From: Tenebrio molitor
Taxonomy: Eukaryota > Arthropoda > Insecta > Coleoptera > Tenebrionidae
Length of the DNA: 64,000 nucleotides
Assembly (NCBI RefSeq): GCF_963966145.1
Contig: NC_091051.1
Coordinates: forward strand, 1,798,001-1,862,000
Direction of reading: 5' to 3'
This document shows, piece by piece, positions 23,901 through 35,242 of this stretch. Under the pieces are notes generated by a model. The model did not search any database and had not been told where the DNA came from. It saw only the letters and a program-made list of their open reading frames with translations. Made by a program: the position numbers and the translations under genes. Position 1 is the stretch's first letter. Each line of letters opens with the position of its first letter.

Positions 23901-25853
23901 CCTCTTCAGCTGGTAAGTGAACACCCGCACGCTGGTGTTGTACTGCCAGTTGTACCTGCTGAAGAACTCTTTCTCATCGTCGAGGAACGCCCCTTCGGTT
24001 ATCAACATTATGGCCTGGTTGCACTGCGAGCCCACCCGATTCTTGCGGAACTCCGCCAGCAGAGTGAACGCTTTCTTGAGTCCGATGGCGATTTGTGCCT
24101 GAAATTTGGGTTTGTAGTTGAAGAGGTTCTCGCGCAACAAGCGCAGATTCTCCTCGTTGGCTTGCACCAGAGTGTCTCTGAAGCACGGTACTATGGGGTC
24201 GGTGCGGTTGGAGAAGTGGTAGATGTTGACGAAGTCGTTGTCGTTGAGGGTGTCCAGGATGTTGTTGACAATCAGAGCGGCGAGTTTCCTCTTGCCTTTC
24301 AACACGGAACCGGAACTGTCGATGAGAATGAAGACGTCTTTGGGGGAGGTCATGGCTTCGGAGTACCACGATCGCGTTCTGGGGTCGTACGTTTGGGCGT
24401 AGCGTTCGTCTGACCATTTCACGGCTGCAAAACACAATCAAAAAGCAATCGGAATTGTACTTTTTAGTACCAGGATAGTGTCTCATGTAGCCGTGAGGAC
24501 TGGCGAAGTACTGGTACTTGAGAGTCTTGTCCCTCTTCCGGTTCTCCCTGAAAATCATGTCGAGCGGTTCGGTCCATCGAACACCTTGAAGTACTTCTTC
24601 CTCTGCAAGAAAAATCTATACTTTTCACCGAAACAGTGTCGAGTAGTACCTCGGGCGTAGATGTTGGCGGCGACTTTGACCACACTCAGATTCAGGTTGA
24701 CAGGAGTGTCCCCAAAATCTGGATGCTGATGCATCGGGAGAAAATTGAAATTTTCAATGGGTCTAGTACGGTTTACTTGTTTAGCGCAGGGACACGGGGA
24801 GTGGAAGAGTTCGTCAAGTTTTTGTGTGTTGCTGTAATTGTTGTATTTCAAAGGGTCAGTCAAGGGGAGATCCTTCTGTTCGCACCACCAGACACACTTG
24901 GCCTAAAAGAGTGACATCAGAAGGGGACGAATCGTCCGCACCCTCACCTCGAGAATTTCGTTTTCTAGGTTTGCTTCTCTGCCGCAGTCGGTTGTGGTGT
25001 TGGTGATGTTGTCAGCGTTGTAGAAGAAAAAAGTACTGTTGGCAAAGATCGGATCGGTTCTTCTGTGGTAGGCCAGGAACTCAGCGTACTCGGCAATTCT
25101 CTAAAAAATTGTTTCAGTTAAAGTAGTACTGTTGGAGAGGTGGTACCTTGACAGCTTCCATCTTCTCGTGCAACGTTTCTTTCAGGTTGTTAGTTATGGT
25201 CCTCAAGAGTTCCCTGTCGGTCTTGTAGTGTATCTTGTCCTTCATCGTGTTGAAACTCTGAAATCACTCGTTATTGTTTTGTCGTTTCCAACAAATTCCT
25301 CTACCTCTTTGATTTTCTTTTTTCTGGTGGTGGTCGAGCTTAGGGTGTAGAGTTCGTCACCAATTTGTTTGGTCCATTCGGTAACACTGCAATAAATTAT
25401 GATTCGAATTGTAGTGGCGCCTAGCGTTCAAAATCAATAACTACTAGACACAAAGGCGCCGCACAGATTCTTCCAGGACCAATTATATCCTCAGATGAAT
25501 AAAGTCACTTGAAAAATTGATCGCCCGTTCATTCATTAACCCATCAACGGAAGCAAGCAGATACTTTTTTACTACATTGTAGAAACATAGCAAACTTGTC
25601 GGTGCGAATTTGTCGCTTCGGAAAAAAACTTGTTTGGTTTAATCAAACTTTTGCAACTTGTTACAAACGAAAATCGACCGTCGAGAACAGAGAAAAAACT
25701 CATTCTCGCGGAATCGGTTAAAAAGCCTCGAATACAAGAAACTTACCACTTTTTCACTTGGTCGACTAAAGAATATTTGTTCTTGTTTACGGCACCGGAA
25801 GAAATTTGTATTAACACGAAGAGGCACACGAGAACGGAGCAGATTCTAGCCAT
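20932..25853 (-). CDS. Voltage-gated calcium channel alpha2-delta subunit
   Basis: Eighteen exons join in phase to 1,215 residues: 25853-25747, 25386-25305, 25257-25147, 25100-24948, 24902-24650, 24602-24471, 24424-23562, 23511-23356, 23306-23232, 23182-23078, 23027-22956, 22907-22610, 22559-22481, 22433-22055, 22009-21737, 21690-21449, 21253-21040 and 20985-20932. There is a signal peptide ([16 protein letters not shown]). The VWA N-terminal region includes RWTEPLD and [14 protein letters not shown], and the VWA domain has the MIDAS DSSGS at about residues 315-319. Cache-type [19 protein letters not shown] is at about 621-639, and [19 protein letters not shown] and the Cys-rich delta region follow. 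The family controls trafficking and gating of high-voltage calcium channels at synapses. The predicted protein stops five residues after CG, without the usual hydrophobic or GPI tail. The exon 12 donor (CACAA|GTACC) was chosen by phase. AATAAA lies at 20,910-20,905. Whether this is stj or a paralogue is not resolved. Confidence 0.93.
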
Positions 25854-26648
25854 GACTAGAAATTGGACAATTTTTCGGAATTGAGCCGAATGAGAGCAAC
25901 GAAATGTTGAAATATGTGCCAAGATACGGAGGGACTGAGCGCATGTCTTTGCGCCAATTAGCAACAAGTGTTTAAGAGTCTCCCCTCTCAAAGTACCACT
26001 GTATTTGCAATAATTAACACCGAATCGAGTCTATTCAGCGATATCGAATGCTGCAAAATAGAGTCAACCCTTCTGATAAAACACATAATCTGTGATAACG
26101 AACGCAATTACGGCAAGAGATAAAATAATTTGTTATAAAAGCTGTCAACAAGGGCGGCGGAATTCATCGTGAACATCATAAAGTGTTGCCTGAAACCTGC
26201 ACGGTTTTTCATTGGATATGATAGATAGGCAACTGTTTAGACTTAAGTCACTTTCGAGTTATTACTTAAAAGGTGGCGCCATCTGTGGGTGACTCACAGA
26301 GTACGGTTAAGGTAAAAGGTCACGAAGTCAGCTGTTTGGAAACATGATAAGATATCGATGGTTTTTGGAGGAGAAAGACACTAAAGACAGAATGACTTTT
26401 CTTCAGTAGACTTAAGAAATTCGTGCTTTTGTTTGAACACGGTTGCTGTATGTTTTTGTGTCGAAATAGATTGATGCGGTTGTCCTACTCGAATAGAGCA
26501 TAATTGGACGTTACAAAATGTTTTGAATGGACTGATTGAGAAATAAAACGCTTATCGCTTTGACCTTGGACGTATTACGTTGAGCGCGCGGCTCTAGTTG
26601 ACAGAAGTCGGTCAAAGGGTAGACTCTCAGAACAAAGAGCAAAAGAAA
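25854..26648. promoter_or_regulatory. Divergent promoter region, alpha2-delta / phosphoserine phosphatase
   Basis: About 800 bp separate the two opposing start codons. No repeat or ORF is evident. GGCGCCATCTG at about 26,275 and GATATCGAT at about 26,350 are the only motif-like words noted. Start sites cannot be placed from sequence alone. Confidence 0.4.
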
Positions 26649-27527
26649 ATGAGCGCGGAAGTGCAGACAATTCTTAGAAAGGCCGACGCCGTTTGTTTCG
26701 ACGTCGACTCGACCGTCATACAAGAAGAGGGCATCGACGAACTGGCCAAGTTTTGCAACAAGGGTAGCGAAGTTTCCAGTTTGTGAGTTTTTCAAACAAT
26801 CGTGTCAAACAGCCAGCGCTAATGGATTGTTTCAAAGAACTGCGAAAGCGATGACCGGATCCATGACGTTCCAGGAGTCGTTGAAGTTGCGCCTGGGTAT
26901 TATACAACCAACGTTGACGCAAATACGGGATTTCGTCACGACCAAGCCGCCAACCCTCACTCCGGGGGTCAAGTAAAGCAGTGGGGTTTTTTAATTGGTT
27001 TTTTTGTATTCGTTGCGGTTTCAGGAAGTTGGTGGGTTTGTTGCAGAGTCGCAACGTTCCCGTCTATCTCATTTCGGGTGGGTTCAAGTCGATAATCGCA
27101 CCGATAGCGGCGCAACTGAACATTCCCAACGACCACATCTTTGCCAACAGGCTCAAATTCTACTATACAGGTATTTTGAGGAGGGAAAATTTTCGAAAAT
27201 TGTTTTGGGGGTTTCAGGCGAACACGCCGGCTTCGACGATTCCGAGCCCACTTCTAAAAGTGGCGGAAAAGCTGTCGTCGTAGATTCGTTGAAAAAGCGG
27301 CACAACTACAAGAATTTGGTGCTGATCGGGGACGGCGCCACTGACCTCGAGGCGTCACCCCCTGCAGATGCTTTCATCGGTAATTTCGTGTTGTCTGTCG
27401 AGGTTTTATACAACTTGTCGATTTTCTGTCAGGTTATGGGGGCAACGTGATCAGACCCACCGTCCAGGCCAAAGCCAAGTGGTTCGTCACCGATTTCAAC
27501 GAGATCATCGACGTGTTAAATCAATAA
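26649..27527 (+). CDS. aay: Phosphoserine phosphatase (astray homologue)
   Basis: Five exons (26649-26782, 26838-26972, 27025-27170, 27218-27379, 27433-27527) give 223 residues, the family's usual length. HAD-superfamily motifs are complete: DVDST (residues 18-22, first Asp the phospho-acceptor), LISGGFKS, and GDGATDLEA for Mg2+ binding. The enzyme releases phosphate from L-phosphoserine, the last step of serine synthesis from 3-phosphoglycerate, in the cytosol. The start follows AAAGAAA directly. AATAAA is at 27,646-27,651. Introns are about 50 bp. Confidence 0.95.
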
Positions 27528-27697
27528 TTCATACTCGAAAATACACGATTTTTGTTGATTTGGTTTAAAAAAAATGGCGACCGTCAGTGTCGCCACCCGT
27601 CACCTGACCAAACAAAAATTCCCCACTTTTGCGTCACAAAATCGCAATAAATGTCAAATTTTAAAATGAAAGTTTTCCATCGTCCTCGTAAAAATTA

Positions 27698-28577
27698 ATG
27701 CGAATCAAATTAGTTATCGGTGTTTTGTCACTTTTAACGTTCGGGATGGCCTGGAGGTCGCACGGCAAGACCAACGCCGAATTAATCCGGAACTTGAGAG
27801 GTCTGAACTGGAGGCAAGTTGTAGGTTATGTCAATGGTTATTTGCAGCTAACGGGATTATTAGAAGCGACGCCGTCGAAAGCGCAATGTTGGCGGTCGAC
27901 AGGGGCAACTACTCTCGGAACAATCCGTACATGGACGCCCCGCAAGGCATCGGATACGGCGTGACGATCAGCGCCCCGCACATGCACGCTCACGCTTTGG
28001 AGCTGCTCAAAGACAAGCTGATGCACGGCGACAGGGCGCTGGACGTGGGCTCGGGTAGCGGGTATCTGACGGCATGCATGGCCATCATGTTGGGGGAGAA
28101 AGGGTAAACCGGTGGCGTCTAGATTTCACGCACCAGAGTAATTCGTGTCTCAGCATTGCTGTAGGGATCGACCATATTCCTGAACTGGTAGAGATGTCCG
28201 TGCACAACATCGAGAAAGACCAGCCGGAATTGTTGCAGTCGGGACAGTTGAGACTCTTGTTGGGCGACGGGCGTGAAGGTTACCCCGATTTGGGACCCTA
28301 CGATGCCATACACGTGGGGGCGGCGGCTCCGGTTTTGCCGCAACCTCTCGTCGACCAGTTGAAAGTAATTTAGGGACGATTCGGCGGACGATGTCACATG
28401 AACATTTTTTTTTAGATCGGGGGCAGACTGATAATTCCCGTGGGGCCAGCCGGAGGCGATCAGCAACTGGAACAAGTGGACAAGCTTCCGGACGGCTCGG
28501 TTGAGCGCAAGTCCCTCATGGGGGTCGTCTACGTCCCGCTCACCGATAAATCAAACCAGTGGCCTCGTTCCCATTGA
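27698..28577 (+). CDS. Pcmt: Protein-L-isoaspartate O-methyltransferase
   Basis: Four exons (27698-27800, 27848-28103, 28154-28364, 28416-28577) give 243 residues. The AdoMet-binding motif [11 protein letters not shown], the ISAPHMHA active-site segment, [18 protein letters not shown] and [13 protein letters not shown] are all present and in order. It methylates isoaspartyl residues formed by protein ageing so they can revert to aspartate. The first ATG adds a hydrophobic stretch ([16 protein letters not shown]) before the usual start MAWRSHGK (27,746). A longer human isoform has a comparable hydrophobic extension, so both starts are plausible. AATAAA is at 28,758-28,763. Confidence 0.95.
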
Positions 28578-28983
28578 CAATTATTTGTAGGAGTTGTTTT
28601 CGTCTTTTCGTTCCTCCTGATATGTTACAAGTATTTTCAGTTGTAATGTTCTCTAGTCTCAGATGTGTTTCCTGCTTGTTCACGCAAAATTACAATTTGG
28701 TTATTTATTGTTTAGATTTTATTCGATTCGTTAGTATAAATCTAAGGTAGCCTCTCAAATAAACTTATTTTCAATTATCGCTCGCAATCTTTCAAAACCC
28801 CTCGAGCCTGACCTGTCCCCAACTTTTCTTCGTGCAGGATCGCACGCTTTCGGCTAATCTCGTATTGTGTTGGTAACACGTGGAAACGTCAAATTTGACA
28901 GTTTCGTGCCGTGACTGACAAGTGGACATGTTTATTTCATAAACACAGCTGGTTCGAATAATTGTTTTAATCTAAATACTCAA

Positions 28984-31007
28984 ATGGAGACTTCGGACAG
29001 TGAATATTTCGAAAGCGCCGACGAGGACTTTCAGTCGGACGATGAAGACACCAAAACGGTCAAAAGTGTGACGAAAACTGAAGACGGTGACGTGCAGTGC
29101 ACAAATGCAACGGTGGAGAAACTGAAAGAGGTGAAAATCGCAGAAAGTAAAGTGGAAACGGATTTAATCAGTTTAAATAACAACAAAAATAACGAGAATC
29201 GCAGAACTGAAAGCGTCGAAAAAGATGGTGAAAATAATATCAGTAAAAGTGAGACCAGCACGAAGAACGTGGACAACGAGGCGAAACCAGTTCAGGAAAG
29301 TGTTGAGATAAGGAGAAGAAGCGAAAGGGGAAGTAGTGTAGAAAGTGGAGATGTTAGTGGAGAAGAAGATCTTTGGGGTAAGTCGGAAATGGATTGGGGT
29401 AGTGATAAGGGCGAGAAGGGTAGTACAGGGGATAAAGTGGAGGAGAACTTGTGGGATGAGGCGGAGATAGATTGGGGAAAAGAGAACGAGGAGAATATGT
29501 GGGATAACGAGGATTGGGAGCCCGTCGAAGAGCCCCAAGGCCAGATTCCACGGTCTCAAGAGCAAAAGTCGCAATCCCGCGACGAAATTCCCCATTCCAA
29601 AGAAAAATCGCAACCCCAGGACAAAATTGCGTGCCCCAAAGAGAAAGCGCAACAACCTGAAGAGACGGCGTCTTCTAGTTGGAGTTCTTGGGGCAACTGG
29701 GGTGTATCTTCCATAATCTCGACTGCCAGTCAGAGTGTGTCGACCATAACGCAAGGAATCAGTACGGCGCTAGAGTCAGGCATAGGAGTACCAGATCCTG
29801 AAGAAATGGCGAGAATGAACCGAGCAGAAAAAGAGAAATCGAAAGAGGTGGGTCCCGACGATGACGCCGACAGAAACACGGGTTTCGGTTTGGGCAACCT
29901 AGTGATGGGAGTCTCCCACTTGACGAAACTGGTCGAAACCACCGGAACGAAAGTGATCTCCGGGGGTCTGGACACTCTGGAAACGATCGGGAAGAAAACG
30001 ATGGAAGTGCTGCAAGAAGGCGACCCCGGTCTGAAGAAAAAACGCGCCTTCCTCAAGATCGACCAAGACAAACCCGTCCTGTCGCAGTTGCTCCGCGAGG
30101 CGAAAGAAAAAGCCGAAACCGAGAACAGGATCTTGGAGCGGCAGCATTTCGCTAAAAAGGCGAAAAACTACGAGACGCTCTTCGACGACCACCAAGGACT
30201 CGTCCACTTGGAAGCCTTGGAGATGCTGTCGAAGCAGTGCGACATCAAACTCCAAACTTTACTCGAGTCGTACACGGACGACGCCCTCGTCGACATGCAG
30301 GAAACCATGGATCAGGTGAAGGAGCTGTGCGAACTCCCGGACGAAGACGAAGAGGAACAGGTCAGCTGGTCGGAGATCGACGACAAGCTGAAATCGGCGG
30401 TGAGCGAAATCAACGTGCCGATCTCGTACAAGAAGTTGATCGACACGTGGGAGGAGACCGAAAGTTGGTTGAACACTTTGAAGTTGGAAGTTTGCGACGA
30501 GAGGGAGTTGCACCAGCAGGCCATAGAGGCGCTGGCGCAGCTGACGGCGATAGCGGTCGAACAGTTCCACAAGGCGGGGGAGTTGCTCTTGGTCAAGGAG
30601 CACAGGAGCACGGCGGACGAGGCCGACAGTTTAGTACAGTAAGTCTCGAGTAAAAAAAAATGTTTTATTGAAAAAAATACAGTTGGGACAGTTAAACAAC
30701 AGCAGTTACGAACGAGAAAAAAAAACACTATAACTAAAATTGTAACAGGTTGACGACGACGTTGACGTCTCTGATTGGAGTCGTCGCCGCGAAGTTTTCC
30801 GACAAGTTGAACGCCAAAAGCACGAATTCGAAGAACAAAGAAGAAGTCAACGGCCTGATCACTAACGTGTTTTTCGAAGTGAGCAGTCGAGAATTTTTTG
30901 GTTACTTAATAAACGTGACATTGACATTGCAGGCCGCCAACAGCAGTTCCTACATCCAGGACGCCTTTCAACTGTTGATACCGGTTCTTCAAGTGGGAGC
31001 AGTGTAG
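28984..31007 (+). CDS. Fam114a: FAM114A-family protein (NOXP20-like)
   Basis: Three exons (28984-30638, 30749-30878, 30933-31007) give 619 residues. The N-terminal third is acidic and low-complexity, with spaced Trp motifs (LWGKSEMDWG, LWDEAEIDWG, MWDNEDWEP). A conserved central block follows (SSWGNWGVSS, STASQSVSTITQGIS, GTKVISGGLDTLETIGKKTMEVL) and then an alpha-helical C-terminal region. Family members in other animals are reported as Golgi-associated Rab2-binding proteins; the exact role here is inferred. It is convergent with Nup58: the two stop codons are 100 bp apart, and AATAAA for this gene is at 31,093-31,098. Confidence 0.88.
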
Positions 31008-31107
31008 TAGTAGTAGCCTTAAGTATAAATTTTTATGTAAATAACGAGTTGATAATTTATAAAAAATAATATGACATTCGATCATTACAATAAATAAAGT
31101 CTTAGCG

Positions 31108-33237
31108 CTAATCTAGGAGTTTTCCTCTCTTGGCACCCGCGGGGGGCTTCTGCAGTTGAAAATTCGCGGAAGGGTTCAGCTGAAAGGAGGACGTCCCGAA
31201 ACCCGGCGGCTTGAACAGCGAGGCGTTTTGCGCGGACGTGCCAAATCCTGCACCAAAACCTGCAACAAAAAGCGCGATCAGATTCGATCTCAAATTTGAT
31301 TTGAGGTTAAATGCTGCACCGTTCACGATCTAGTAGTCGGCGCCTGTCATTTAAACCGAGGTTACGTCAATTTTTGCCAATACCTGTCGGACCCATCGTC
31401 GTGGCGGCCGGATACGGGGGCGGCTGCGTCTGAGGGGCGGCCAGCGTCAAGTTGTTGCTCTCGAGGGCGACGCTGTTGAACGGGGTGGGCCCCGAGGCCA
31501 GAGCGGGGGGCGCGGCCCTCATCGCGTGCCTCATCACCAGATTCATCGCTTCCGCGCTCTTGTCCATCTTCTCGAACGGGTTGATGTTGTCCTTGATGGC
31601 TTGCTTGCGCAAGCTGAGGAAAACCTCCTTCTGGGCCTCCACCTGGCTGTGGACGGACTGCATGCGTCCGGCCAGAGCGACGAAGGTCTCGTGGAGCCTC
31701 CTCAGGCCCAGGGCGAGATCTGCAAGGAACAGTACTAGGGTCAGAGCACGAGTCGAACCGCGATTCGGGGGTACCTTGGGACGTGAGGAGGTTCGGCTCG
31801 TTGCACTTCTTCACGAATTTCTCGGTGTTGTCGATTTTTAACTTCAAAATCTGCATCTCGCGCTCGAAGTTGTCCGCCAGGTCCAAGAAAAACTGCAAGG
31901 GGGCGGTGTTGTCGTACTGCAGGCTGGGCGGCGTGTCTTGGGTGCGCTGCGCCATCTCCACGTGCTGCAACCCTTTCGCCGTGTCGTACTTGAGCTGTTC
32001 CGCGAGGTTCCGGTTGTTCAACAGTTGATTCTCGACTTGGTTGAACTGGTGGTTGAGCGAGTCCAGTTCGGTCTCGACTTTTCTGAACTCCTTCACCGAG
32101 CAACGCGCCACGTCCGAGCTCCGATTCTTCTCCTCCTGGACGACGTTCTTGAACTGCTCCACCAAGTGCGCGAACTCGTTGGGCAGCAACTGTTCTTTCG
32201 GGGGCAGCTCTTTCTGCGCGGCGGCGCCGCTCCCGCCTTTAGATTGAGTCGAGGGGACGCCCCCCAGCCCCACATTTTGTTGAGGGGCTGCGGTCGCCGC
32301 CGTCAAACCCAAACTGTGAGCTGCGGAACTCGTCACCGACCCCCCGACTCCCAAACCGGGGGCGCCACCACCCCCAAAACCGAATCCGCCACCGGCGGAG
32401 GTCAACCCGAAACTCGCACCGGGCGCCGAGGTGCTCGGGGCGCCGAAGCTCGACCCCAAAGTGGGCGCCGATGTGGTCGTCCCGAAGCTCAATCCTGTGG
32501 CCGGTGCCGATGACGCGACCCCGAAGGCGAGTCCGGTACTGGGGGCGGCAGTACCGGTACCGAATCCCGTCGAAGCGGTTCCGAAGCTCGGTGCGCTCGA
32601 TGCGGGGGTGCCGAACGCCAACCCCGTGGACCCCGCCGGTTTGAAAGCTAGACCGGTCGAGGGTGCACTCGAAGCGGGGGTGCCAAAACTCAACCCGGTG
32701 GTAGCGACGGGGGTCCCAAAACTCAATCCTGTAGTGGCGGCTGGGGTACCAAACGCCAGTCCGCCACTAGTGGTAGGCGTGCCGAACGTCAAACCGGTAC
32801 TGGCTGCGGGTGTGCCGAACGCCAAGCTGGTACTAGCTGCAGGGGTACCAAATGTCAATCCGGAACTAGCAGCTGGCGTGGCCAGACCGAATCCGGCAGA
32901 AGGGGCCGTCGATACTGGATTTCCGAAGCTCGGAGTCGACGCGCCGAACGAGTAGCCACCGCTGGGTTGAATCGCGGGGGCCCCAAAGCCCGACGGCTTG
33001 AACCCCAGAGCTGAAGTTGTGGGGGTCGATTGGGTACCGAAGAGATTCGGTGCCGAGGACGAGAGGTTCCCAAAACCGAATTGTTGAGCCGGCTGAGTCG
33101 CCGGAGTGCCGAATGTTATGGAGCCGGTACCAAACGTTGGAGGAGCTGTGGTTCTAAATTTCTCAAGTCAACAAACAATGATGATACCGATTAGTGATTG
33201 ATACGTACTTGCCCCCGAAGCCGAATCCTGTAGACAT
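31108..33237 (-). CDS. Nup58: Nucleoporin Nup58 (p58/p45)
   Basis: Four exons (33237-33209, 33153-31775, 31719-31384, 31259-31108) give 631 residues. The N-terminal half is a phenylalanine-glycine repeat region built of tandem LxFGTPxxST units (many copies between about 33,100 and 32,350). A coiled-coil region follows (LLPNEFAHLVEQFK to LTSQ, then DLALGLRRLHETF), and the C-terminus returns to FG-type GFGAGFGTS. It belongs to the Nup62-Nup58-Nup54 channel complex of the nuclear pore, where FG repeats form the permeability barrier. The first exon encodes only MSTGFGFGGK. The tandem units make this stretch prone to length variation. Confidence 0.93.
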
Positions 33238-33346
33238 TTTGCAAATAAAATGTGTCGCATACGAACAAACTCTTCAAGTGATAACGAACACGTCGAGGTT
33301 ATGTTTACAAAACACATGTGCGACCTGTATTACCGACACCAGAAAA
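33238..33346. promoter_or_regulatory. 109 bp bidirectional promoter, Nup58 / NARS2
   Basis: The two divergent start codons are separated by 109 bp, so both transcripts must initiate within it or overlap. It contains CGAGGTTATGT at 33,293-33,303, the complement of a motif (ACATAACCTC) that recurs in the window. No TATA box is obvious. Confidence 0.6.
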
Positions 33347-34825
33347 ATGTTCAAAAACACTTTTTTGGCCGAGATGTTGGCCCAATCTGCACGGAAAGGG
33401 TATTTTCACAAGAATTTATCGTCAATTTGTCACATCCTCGAGACGAGCAAGCCCGGTGACGTGATCCGGGTGAAGGTAACCTCAAAATCTCGCCTGTCAA
33501 ATTTTGTCACATATTTGCGATAATTGATACAGGGATGGGTCAAGTCGTTGCGAGACCAGAAAGAAAACGTGTTCGTCGACGTGAGCGACGGCTCGACCGA
33601 CAGGAAGCTGCAAATATTGGTTCCGAAGAAATCGAAACCCGGGGGGCTCGCCACCGGCGCCTCGATAGTGGCCTCGGGGCCCGTCACGCTCTCACCCAAG
33701 GGACAAATCGAGCTCTCCGCCCGCGACATTTCGGTCTGCGGCGAGTGCGTCGTGAGCGACGGCTACCCTTTCGCCCCCCGAAAGCAGTACACCCCCGAGT
33801 ACGTCAGACAGTACCTGCACCTCAGACCGCGCACCGCTAAATTCGGGGCGCTCCTGCGCGTGAGGAACGCCGCGACGTTGGCCGTTTACGATCATTTCAA
33901 TCGCGAAGGGTTCATCAACGTGCACACGCCGATCTTGACTTCGAACGATTGCGAGGGGGCCGGGGAGGTGTTCAAGGTCCTTCCGGAGAGTCGAAGCGTG
34001 TTGAGGGCGATGCTGAAAGAGGGACAAAGCGACGACGAGGTCTACTTCGACAGAAAGTCGTTCTTGACGGTGTCGGGACAACTGCACCTGGAGGCGGCGG
34101 CGCACGGGTTGAGTCGCGTGTACACGTTCGGGCCCACCTTCAGGGCGGAGAACTCGAGGTCGCGGCTGCACCTATCGGAGTTTTACATGTTGGAAGCGGA
34201 AGTTGCTTTCGTTGACGAGCTCCGGGCGGTCATGGAGTGCGTCGAGAAGCTGGTGAAAAGCGTGACGCAAGCGGTGCTGGACAAATCGATGGAAGATGTG
34301 GAGAGGTGTCGAGAGAAAAAAGAGAGTTCTGCGAGTTTCAGCTGGTTGGATAAGACGTTTCCGGTGATGACGTATCGAGAGGCCGTCGGGATCTTGAACG
34401 ATCACAGAGACAAGTTCCGGGAAGATTTCAGCTCGAGCAAGGGGTTGGGCAAGGAACACGAATTGTTCCTGGTGCAGCACTGCGGAGGCGTTCCCACTTT
34501 CGTGATCGACTGGCCCCAGGAGATGAAGCCGTTTTACGCGAGAGCGAACGGGGACGGCACCGTGGCGGCGCTGGACCTGCTGGGGCCCAACGTGGGGGAA
34601 GTGGCGGGTGGAAGCTTGCGCGAGAACGATCACGCCAGGTTGGGGGAGAAACTTCCGAAAAACAACTCCCACCTGGAGTGGTATTTGGAATTGAGGAAGT
34701 TCGGATCGGTGCCGACAGGGGGCTTCGGACTGGGTTTCGAGCGCTACCTGCAGCTCATCCTCGGAACTAGCAACATCAAAGACGTGATTCCGTTCCCGCG
34801 ATGGCCCCACAACTGCACCTTGTGA
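33347..34825 (+). CDS. NARS2: Asparaginyl-tRNA synthetase, mitochondrial
   Basis: Two exons (33347-33475, 33533-34825) give 473 residues. There is an N-terminal OB-fold anticodon-binding region (VKGWVKSLRDQK...VFVDVSDGS). A class IIb catalytic core follows: motif 2 with FRAENSRSRLHLSEFYMLEAE-type sequence and motif 3 GFGLGFERYLQLILG. It lies in the AsnRS branch, and the protein ends in the typical PRWPHNCTL. The basic start (MFKNTFLAEMLAQSARKGYF) suits a mitochondrial targeting signal. It charges mitochondrial tRNA-Asn. AATAAA is only 8 nt after the stop (34,833-34,838). The gene is convergent with Pcf11. Confidence 0.94.
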
Positions 34826-35242
34826 TCTTTCGAATAAAACGCTTTGTAGAGTCGAGCTAACATTTATTAAGTAACTCCTATACATAAAGTAATACCATTG
34901 TGCTTATCTGAAACCATTTATTATTCAAACGACGAGCTAGAACGTAACCACAAAATATTTAAAAAATAAATTTATTTTCAACAAGTGACAACAACATAAT
35001 AGTCATAAAATGGCTTAACATTTCTGAAAAAAATGACAAAAACTACAAATGATTCTAAAGTAGTAGTTGTAGTAATAGTAGGTACACGGTGATTTAAAAT
35101 AAATCGTAAAAAATCCACAATCTTAGTGCAAGTAATTAAATTAAACAAGTCTTATCATACAAAACAGTTCCCAATTTGTCTGTCTCACTAAAATATTTAC
35201 ACACACGCACGCACTCACCGCACCGGACCGCACTCAAAACAA

